Assembly (NCBI GenBank): GCA_001784435.1
Contig: MFQZ01000002.1
Span: 76,502 to 112,349 of the forward strand
Length of the DNA stretch: 35,848 bases
Direction: 5' to 3'
Origin: Candidatus Magasanikbacteria bacterium RIFOXYC2_FULL_42_28
GTDB lineage: Bacteria > Patescibacteriota > Patescibacteriia > Magasanikbacterales > GWA2-37-8
Shown here: positions 31,438 through 35,848 of the stretch, piece after piece
Numbering within the stretch: the stretch's first letter is position 1
How the letters are laid out: every line of letters begins with the position of its first letter
Program-made: the position numbers and the translations under genes
Notes under the pieces: generated by a model
Databases searched by the model: none
Seen by the model: only the letters and a program-made list of their open reading frames with translations
What the model was told of the DNA's origin: nothing

Positions 31438-32694
31438 TTATTTACCGACGATTGTTTTTACATCAACTGTGCGTTTATCCGGCTGGTCCCCTATATATCT
31501 TACCGCCCAAATCCGATATTTACCAGACTCCAATCTAGATTTGAATCGGCTTTCACCGGCCGTCAGGTCACATTCGCCGCTACCAGCGCTTCCACCCGGA
31601 GTTGTGCCGAGCAAAACTGTGGGTGAATTGGTTTCGTCTTTAACAATAAAAAAATCAATTTTAGAATATTTTAGAGTGGCGCCACTTTTATCACCATAAG
31701 TATCACAGCCGAATGCATAAATTGGGAAAACCGACATAACGACGTCTCCCAAATTTGTGCCATTACCAATATTATTAATTTTAAAATTTTTATCAATTGG
31801 CACTAGGGCGGCCGTAACGCTCGGCGCATAACCAAACTCCACGCGATTTATTTCCGGAAATTGTAGGAGTGTTTTTTCCACGAGCGGATGAATAATGGCG
31901 ATGCTAACCGACACGCCGGCCCAGCCGTCTAAATCAATATCAAGTAATACATAGGCCGTGGTGTCTTGAATTTTTAAATATGCAATTTGAGTTTTGTCCG
32001 GACCGCCACCACCACCATGTGGAATTTCCTCTGCGGCCGCTTGTACGCTCGCGTTGATAATATCGGTTGAATATGGAACAGTCATTTCTTTTTTGATAAA
32101 TACTGTCGTCTCAAGCGGATCTGGTCCCCCGACTTGCGCAAATTCAGTCATTTGTTTCTGATACAGCTTTTCATTTTCCGGAACCATAATTGTCACCGCC
32201 ATTGTTTTTTCAAACATCACCGGAATCCGAATTTCATCATCATTTTCCGGCAGTCCGGATGGATTGTCGTTGTGTAAAATTAATGTGCCACGCTCGGTCG
32301 TGGGAGTAGAAAAAGTCAAAGTCGCGTGAAATGGTACGAATTCTCTAGTCATCCATTCACCCTCCGCTTCGCCATAATGGGTTCCTAAAAATTTGCCGTT
32401 AGCGTCAATGATACTAATCGGAAATGACGCTTCAAAAAACCAAGTGCCGCGCGCTCTGCCTTCAATTAAAAGTGAGCTGGTAACAACGGTATTAGGCATT
32501 GGAGTGGTGACGACAATAATATCGGCGTGCGTGGTGTCAACCGCTGTCTCCGTGCCGGCTTGGGCGGTATTTTGCGCCAAAGCAGTGCGACCGGCCTGAA
32601 TTTTCATATACCAATAAACCGCGCCGGTAATTAAAATCGCGCTAACGCCGGCGGCCACGATAATCGGCCATACTTTTGGTTTGATGTTTTCCAT
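31438..32694 (-). CDS. Membrane-anchored Gmad2/GerMN domain protein
   Basis: The 418-residue protein begins with one membrane helix (about 10-30). An immunoglobulin-like Gmad2 domain follows (about 57-162, with PMPNTVVTSSLLIEGRARGT and SFPISIIDANG). A GerMN-like domain comes next (about 166-290, MAVTIMVPENEK and VEKTLLQFPEINRVEFGY). The last 120 residues are an extra domain with GCDTYGDKSGATLKYSKID that I do not recognise. Such proteins occur on the outer face of the membrane in spore formers and CPR bacteria and probably bind other envelope parts. Its leader is nearly identical to that of the YtxH-like gene at 34377. Confidence 0.8.
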   Translation of the reverse strand: MENIKPKVWPIIVAAGVSAILITGAVYWYMKIQAGRTALAQNTAQAGTETAVDTTHADIIVVTTPMPNTVVTSSLLIEGRARGTWFFEASFPISIIDANGKFLGTHYGEAEGEWMTREFVPFHATLTFSTPTTERGTLILHNDNPSGLPENDDEIRIPVMFEKTMAVTIMVPENEKLYQKQMTEFAQVGGPDPLETTVFIKKEMTVPYSTDIINASVQAAAEEIPHGGGGGPDKTQIAYLKIQDTTAYVLLDIDLDGWAGVSVSIAIIHPLVEKTLLQFPEINRVEFGYAPSVTAALVPIDKNFKINNIGNGTNLGDVVMSVFPIYAFGCDTYGDKSGATLKYSKIDFFIVKDETNSPTVLLGTTPGGSAGSGECDLTAGESRFKSRLESGKYRIWAVRYIGDQPDKRTVDVKTIVGK

Positions 32695-32713
32695 ATAGTT
32701 TTATTGATTAGTT

Positions 32714-32749
32714 TCCACCAAAGGCGGACCCGCCTGTGGCGGGATTAAA
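32714..32749. repeat. Palindromic leader repeat, copy A (GerMN gene)
   Basis: ACCAAAGGCGGACCCGCCTG and the bases after it form the palindrome GGCGGGTCCGCC within a longer near-palindrome. From here to the start codon the sequence is nearly the same as copy B at 34395. Confidence 0.75.
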
Positions 32750-32765
32750 TAAAATATTTTCACTG

Positions 32766-32800
32766 ATTTGAAAACATAATTAAAAATTCTGTTTTCAAAT
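32766..32800. terminator. AT-rich hairpin after the MopE-like gene
   Basis: ATTTGAAAACA (32766-32776) and TGTTTTCAAAT (32790-32800) pair perfectly around a 13-base loop. It could end transcription of the MopE-like gene, though the stem has few GC pairs; it also marks the left edge of the GC-rich block. Confidence 0.4.
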
Positions 32801-32893
32801 GGGTGGGCGTTGGTAGAGAGATTCCTAGTCTTTCTGCTAACGCACCCCGTTTGCAATCGTCTTGACGCGGAATGCGTCGCGACGAATCAGCTT

Positions 32894-33541
32894 CTACTCC
32901 TCCACCTCGCAGTAGCACCGTCCGAGCAAACAGACGGAGACGGGGTACTCTTCGTCTGCACAAACGCCAGCGCACTGCTCGACCGCAGTGCAAACCACGC
33001 AGTCACTCGCCTGCACATGATTGCACAGACCACCGCCACACCGGTCGATGGAACAGGCGTTGTCGTCTTCACAGAGCCAATACCCGTCCTCGTCGATCAC
33101 GCCGTCGCAGTTGTTGTCCACGCCGTCGCAGACTTCTTCCGCGTAGGGGTAGATGGTGGCATCGGCATCGTTGCAATCCACAGCATAAGGTTGATCACAT
33201 GCCCCACAGTCCTCGCCGAAGACACCGTCGTTGTCGTTGTCAACATAATAGTCGGGCGCGTCGCACATTGCGGGGTCTTCGTCTACGATGTTGTCACAGT
33301 TGTTATCCACCCCGTCGCAGACCTCGGTGGCACCGGGGTAGATTGTGAGGTCGGAGTCGTTGCAGTCCTCGCCCTTGATGCGAGGCCATTCACACCCCAC
33401 ACCGTCGGAGCAGAAGAATCCGTCGCCATCACTGTCCACACCGTTGTCGGTCGGGACCGTCACATCACCCGAAATGACGAACGGACACCCCGTAACACAT
33501 ACCGCGAGCACAGCCAAAGCCATCAAAAAGATTGGTCGCAT
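32894..33541 (-). CDS. MopE-like lipoprotein with Cys/Asp repeats, probably transferred
   Basis: The 215-residue protein starts at 33541, where GGAGG lies five bases before the ATG. The signal peptide RPIFLMALAVLAVCVTGC ends in a lipobox with the lipidated Cys. Two copies of the MopE repeat (about 50 residues apart) each contain DCNDxDxTIYPxAxEVCDGV and NNCDxxxDED, which bind calcium or copper in related proteins. A Cys-rich segment (ACSIDRCGGGLCNHVQ) ends it. Such repeats are typical of Myxococcota and related bacteria. The gene is far richer in GC than its neighbours, with codons ending mostly in G or C, and it has a real SD. It was probably acquired. Long frames on the other strand are by-products of the composition. 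Confidence 0.9.
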   Translation of the reverse strand: MRPIFLMALAVLAVCVTGCPFVISGDVTVPTDNGVDSDGDGFFCSDGVGCEWPRIKGEDCNDSDLTIYPGATEVCDGVDNNCDNIVDEDPAMCDAPDYYVDNDNDGVFGEDCGACDQPYAVDCNDADATIYPYAEEVCDGVDNNCDGVIDEDGYWLCEDDNACSIDRCGGGLCNHVQASDCVVCTAVEQCAGVCADEEYPVSVCLLGRCYCEVEE

Positions 33542-33546
33542 GATAA

Positions 33547-33551
33547 CCTCC
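33547..33551 (-). promoter_or_regulatory. Consensus ribosome binding site of the MopE-like gene
   Basis: GGAGG, five bases before the ATG at 33541. It fixes the start at 33541, rather than an in-frame start at 33580, and is one of only two clear SDs in the window. Confidence 0.7.
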
Positions 33552-33620
33552 GTATCATTGCGCTTGCCTACGCTGACCACTATTCGGGAGAACCCCCAAA
33601 CATGGCCAAACTCGACGCAG

Positions 33621-33650
33621 AAAGGAAAAATATTTAAATACTTTCCCTTT
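33621..33650. repeat. AT-rich imperfect palindrome upstream of the MopE-like gene
   Basis: AAAGGAAAAATATTT and AAATACTTTCCCTTT are inverted copies with 13 of 15 matches, centred on TTTAAA. It lies at the right edge of the GC-rich block and could be an operator or a trace of insertion. Confidence 0.45.
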
Positions 33651-33731
33651 CCGCGCCAAGTTTAAGTTTAGATTGTAAAGAACGAACCATTTTATTAACC
33701 TTAAAATATGCAATGTTTGACAGCGGTATAA

Positions 33732-34016
33732 TTATTTACCCCAGAACGGGATGTATTCTGTGACGTAATCACAATATCCTGCTCTTGCGCCAAATGGTGC
33801 CCAGTGTGCGCTAACACCATCGCAACAACCATCACCCACGATTCCATTTCCGCAAGCATACAGTTTGGTGGCTGCATCCGCTTCTGTTCTTTGTTCAGCA
33901 GTCATGTTACGAGAAAATATTTCGGCGGCATTTTCTCCGCCTTTTAAATTCAGCCATGGCGACCAAAATAGCAGAGCTACGATAGCGATAATTGCGATAA
34001 TGATTCCTATTTTCAT
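33732..34016 (-). CDS. Small secreted or anchored Cys-containing protein
   Basis: The 94-residue protein has a membrane helix or signal peptide at the start (MKIGIIIAIIAIVALLFWSPWL). A soluble outer part holds four cysteines (YACGNGIVGDGCCDGV and GYCDYV), likely in disulphides. No family is recognised. It lies 19 bases after the YtxH-like gene. Confidence 0.6.
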   Translation of the reverse strand: MKIGIIIAIIAIVALLFWSPWLNLKGGENAAEIFSRNMTAEQRTEADAATKLYACGNGIVGDGCCDGVSAHWAPFGARAGYCDYVTEYIPFWGK

Positions 34017-34035
34017 ATATATATATTAAGGTTAA

Positions 34036-34377
34036 TTATTTCCCCTTTTCAATTTTTTTCTCTTCCTCTAAATACGCTTCTTCCATTTCTTGCCACTTAT
34101 CTTGGAGCGCGGTCACTAATTTATCTTTGGCATCGCCAATTAATTCTTTATTTTTCGCGTACTCTTCCACGACGCCGGCCACTAATTCGTCGTAGCGTTC
34201 TTTGGTAACATCTTCTAACTCGTGTAGATTACTTTTAAGATGTTTGGCGAGCGTTTTTAGATCTTTTTGCAAATCTTCCGTCAAATCTTGACCTTCTTTG
34301 CTCATCACGAATTTAGCCGCTGCCCCGACTGCTAATAATCCGCCCAAGATAAGTCCTTTTTTGAATTTGTTTTTCAT
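34036..34377 (-). CDS. YtxH-like membrane-anchored helical protein
   Basis: From the ATG at 34377 (MKNKFKKGLILGGLLAVGAAAK) the protein has 113 residues. It has a short glycine-rich membrane helix (about 8-22) followed by a long charged helical domain (EDLQKDLKTLAKHLKSN to the end), the layout of YtxH general-stress proteins. An upstream ATG at 34404 lies inside the palindromic leader repeat and is unlikely. The role is probably structural or stress-related. Confidence 0.6.
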   Translation of the reverse strand: MKNKFKKGLILGGLLAVGAAAKFVMSKEGQDLTEDLQKDLKTLAKHLKSNLHELEDVTKERYDELVAGVVEEYAKNKELIGDAKDKLVTALQDKWQEMEEAYLEEEKKIEKGK

Positions 34378-34394
34378 ATATTTATATTGATTAA

Positions 34395-34431
34395 TTTCCG
34401 CCAAAGGCGGACCCGCCTATGGCGAGAGTTA
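34395..34431. repeat. Palindromic leader repeat, copy B (YtxH-like gene)
   Basis: CGCCAAAGGCGGACCCGCCT and the bases after it match copy A at 32714, in the same orientation. The similarity continues through TTAATCAATA to the start codon of the gene. Confidence 0.75.
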
Positions 34432-34433
34432 AT

Positions 34434-35306
34434 TTAAATTTTTTCCGCTTTAACACCGCAATTGGCCGGAAGATCGGTTAAAGGTGGCATTTCTGTCGAC
34501 TGTATAATCCCGGTCATAAACAACACCATATTGTTGTCTAAATTCAGAATTATGCGCGGAGAACCTGGCAGTTCTTTGGATGATTCCACAATCTTATCGA
34601 ACTCAACTTGAGACGCCAATTGGTAATTTAACCAAACGCCACCCTTCTGCTTAGCCAATGGTAAAGTTACTTCAACAGACCGCACCACATCACCGCCCGT
34701 CATAGTACCACCCACGTAAGAATTTGTCGCTTTTAAATATTTTTCGCAACCTTTGTTCGTTACAATATTAAATCCATAATCTTTGTTGGAATATAGAACG
34801 GTTTTAATATTTTCTTTAAGTTTAAATGTTTTAAGAATGTCCTTAATTTCATTCACTTGCGTTTTAATTGTGTCACTGGGGGCATCTTGAGCGAGCGCAT
34901 ATCCAAATATATACTGACTATTCTCCCCCAAGTAATTCGGCACTTCTCCAAGATTTAATTGAACCTCTTGCCATTGATCTTTGGTGAACATGCTAATATT
35001 AAACAAAGAATCTTGAACTACGAAACCAAAATCAACAGAATCAGTAGTACCAAATTTTCGCCAATCCAAAGTTCTTTCTTTGGTGGTATATCCTTCCCAA
35101 GTTTTCGGAAAATCTAAACTAAAACCATATTTGGAATTTTCATATTTACCATTGAATCCCGCGACAACTGGGTCTGATGGCCCCGGAGCGCCATTATATG
35201 GCAGGATAAAAGTGTCTCCAGATGTTGTCGGCTTATTCGCGCAACCGGCCCCCATTGTTAAAATGGTAGTGGCGATGGCGAGTAGGAGTAAGGTTTTTTT
35301 GTTCAT
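34434..35306 (-). CDS. Lipoprotein of unknown function
   Basis: The 290-residue protein has a lipoprotein signal: a Lys-rich start, a hydrophobic core and the lipobox MGAGC with Cys22. A PsbP/DUF-like beta fold may start at KYENSKYGFSLDFPKTWEGY, a motif common in small secreted proteins of CPR and Gram-positive bacteria. A second unit YSNKDYGFNIVTNKGCEKYL repeats the pattern. No catalytic site is seen. It starts the run ahead of the YtxH-like gene. Confidence 0.75.
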   Translation of the reverse strand: MNKKTLLLLAIATTILTMGAGCANKPTTSGDTFILPYNGAPGPSDPVVAGFNGKYENSKYGFSLDFPKTWEGYTTKERTLDWRKFGTTDSVDFGFVVQDSLFNISMFTKDQWQEVQLNLGEVPNYLGENSQYIFGYALAQDAPSDTIKTQVNEIKDILKTFKLKENIKTVLYSNKDYGFNIVTNKGCEKYLKATNSYVGGTMTGGDVVRSVEVTLPLAKQKGGVWLNYQLASQVEFDKIVESSKELPGSPRIILNLDNNMVLFMTGIIQSTEMPPLTDLPANCGVKAEKI

Positions 35307-35336
35307 ATAATTTAATATATTTTAACTTTAAATAAT

Positions 35337-35726
35337 TTACTGTTGAAGATCATTAAAATTAATCACCAGCTGACTAGCATTACCTTGTAAATCAACCAAA
35401 GTGGCCGAAATAGTATTGTTATCAATCCAATTAACATTAGCCCAATAAGGAAGCGGGCTACCAGATACATCAGTTGGATTACTTGTTTCGGCTGATGCTT
35501 TTTCGGTTGTTAATGATCTGACAGCATCGGTGCCTGGACCGTTCCCTACAGCGTAGCCATGAATTACATCATTGGTAGCGCCTGCCCCCGCTGAATTATT
35601 TGGCATGATAAATGCCTTCGTGCCAGCATTATTCCAAACGCCACCAGTCGGAAAATTATTTAAGGTGTAAAAATAACTGGTTTTTAAATCATAAGCAATC
35701 GCCGATACTGTTCTGCCTTGACCCAC
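35337..35726 (-). CDS. C-terminal fragment of a secreted-type protein
   Basis: From a GTG at 35726 this frame gives 129 residues rich in Asn, Gly, Thr and Ser (AIAYDLKTSYFYTLNNFPTGG, NNTISATLVDLQGNASQLVI), like a beta-propeller or adhesin end. The frame is open without a start to 35783, where a TAG stops it, and that extra part (HECACATTNNCG) reads like protein. The gene is therefore probably broken or the sequence is disturbed near 35760-35790. It lies 30 bases before the lipoprotein gene. Confidence 0.5.
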   Translation of the reverse strand: MGQGRTVSAIAYDLKTSYFYTLNNFPTGGVWNNAGTKAFIMPNNSAGAGATNDVIHGYAVGNGPGTDAVRSLTTEKASAETSNPTDVSGSPLPYWANVNWIDNNTISATLVDLQGNASQLVINFNDLQQ

Positions 35727-35767
35727 ACCACAATTATTCGTCGTAGCACAAGCGCACTCGTGTTGCG

Positions 35768-35848
35768 TTAAAACTCCGCTAATCTAAGCTGTTTTTGTTC
35801 GCCGATTTCTGAACTTTGCAATTTGGTGTTGGAAATTAGGCTATGTAG
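35768..35848 (-). CDS. Possible C-terminus of an upstream gene
   Basis: The last 81 bases read in one frame as 26 residues ending in TAA (SSEIGEQKQLRLAEF at the end). The composition looks coding, but the piece is too short to identify. It overlaps the open extension of the neighbouring fragment by 16 bases. Confidence 0.3.
   Translation of the reverse strand, partial: LHSLISNTKLQSSEIGEQKQLRLAEF

Noticed and set aside
32810-33637. Long plus-strand frames (up to about 275 codons) across the MopE-like gene
   Set aside because: They are antisense to a gene with lipobox, SD and MopE repeats, and arise from its GC-rich composition; their translations look random and Arg/His-rich in one frame.

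Overview
The window looks like a chromosomal segment of an uncultivated Candidate Phyla Radiation (Patescibacteria) bacterium, probably a Parcubacteria-type lineage. This is inferred from the tight AT-rich packing of short genes, the near absence of Shine-Dalgarno (SD) sequences, the many small membrane proteins of no known family, family types common in that group (PEGA-domain anchor protein, GerMN/Gmad2 protein, S41 protease, subtilase, LCP protein), and the presence of bL9, which some other CPR lineages lack. TGA is used as an ordinary stop (for example in the genes ending at 22441, 23226 and 29509), so the recoded-UGA groups are excluded. No rRNA, tRNA or CRISPR was seen.

Positions 1-18340 are mostly core and envelope genes. 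They are a UDP-glucuronate decarboxylase fragment, a secreted subtilase, a polyprenyl-phosphate sugar transferase, pyrG, rplI, era, an S41 protease with murA, a PEGA protein, an RNase HI and a minus-strand run. That run is wecG-like glycosyltransferase, methyltransferase, gltX, M23 peptidase, ddl and GNAT acetyltransferase, followed upstream by an EamA transporter. Together they serve surface polysaccharide and peptidoglycan building and remodelling, translation and nucleotide supply. Several divergent gene pairs share overlapping sigma-70-type promoters.

Positions 18341-21640 hold the heat-shock gene clpB behind a 450-base leader. Its promoter carries a CIRCE-type HrcA operator at the transcription start. 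Between operator and gene lies a GC-rich, strongly structured block that encodes, on the opposite strand, a 23-residue hydrophobic peptide with a textbook SD and its own terminator, next to a (TAA)12 microsatellite. This is the most unusual part of the window.

Positions 21641-30200 are accessory in character. There are five consecutive tiny membrane-protein genes, a metallo-beta-lactamase-fold hydrolase, a RhuM-family protein, a histidine phosphatase lacking the first catalytic arginine, a coiled-coil protein, a sensor kinase with a receiver-only response regulator, and several unknown small proteins.

Positions 30201-35848 are a minus-strand run of envelope and secreted proteins: lipoprotein, YtxH-like protein, small secreted protein, MopE-like lipoprotein, GerMN/Gmad2 protein and LCP protein. 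The MopE-like gene is GC-rich with an SD, unlike its neighbours, and looks transferred. Two genes in the run share a nearly identical palindromic leader. The window end is broken into short reading frames. Several dispersed repeat families occur; one lies inside wecG and gltX as in-frame coding sequence.
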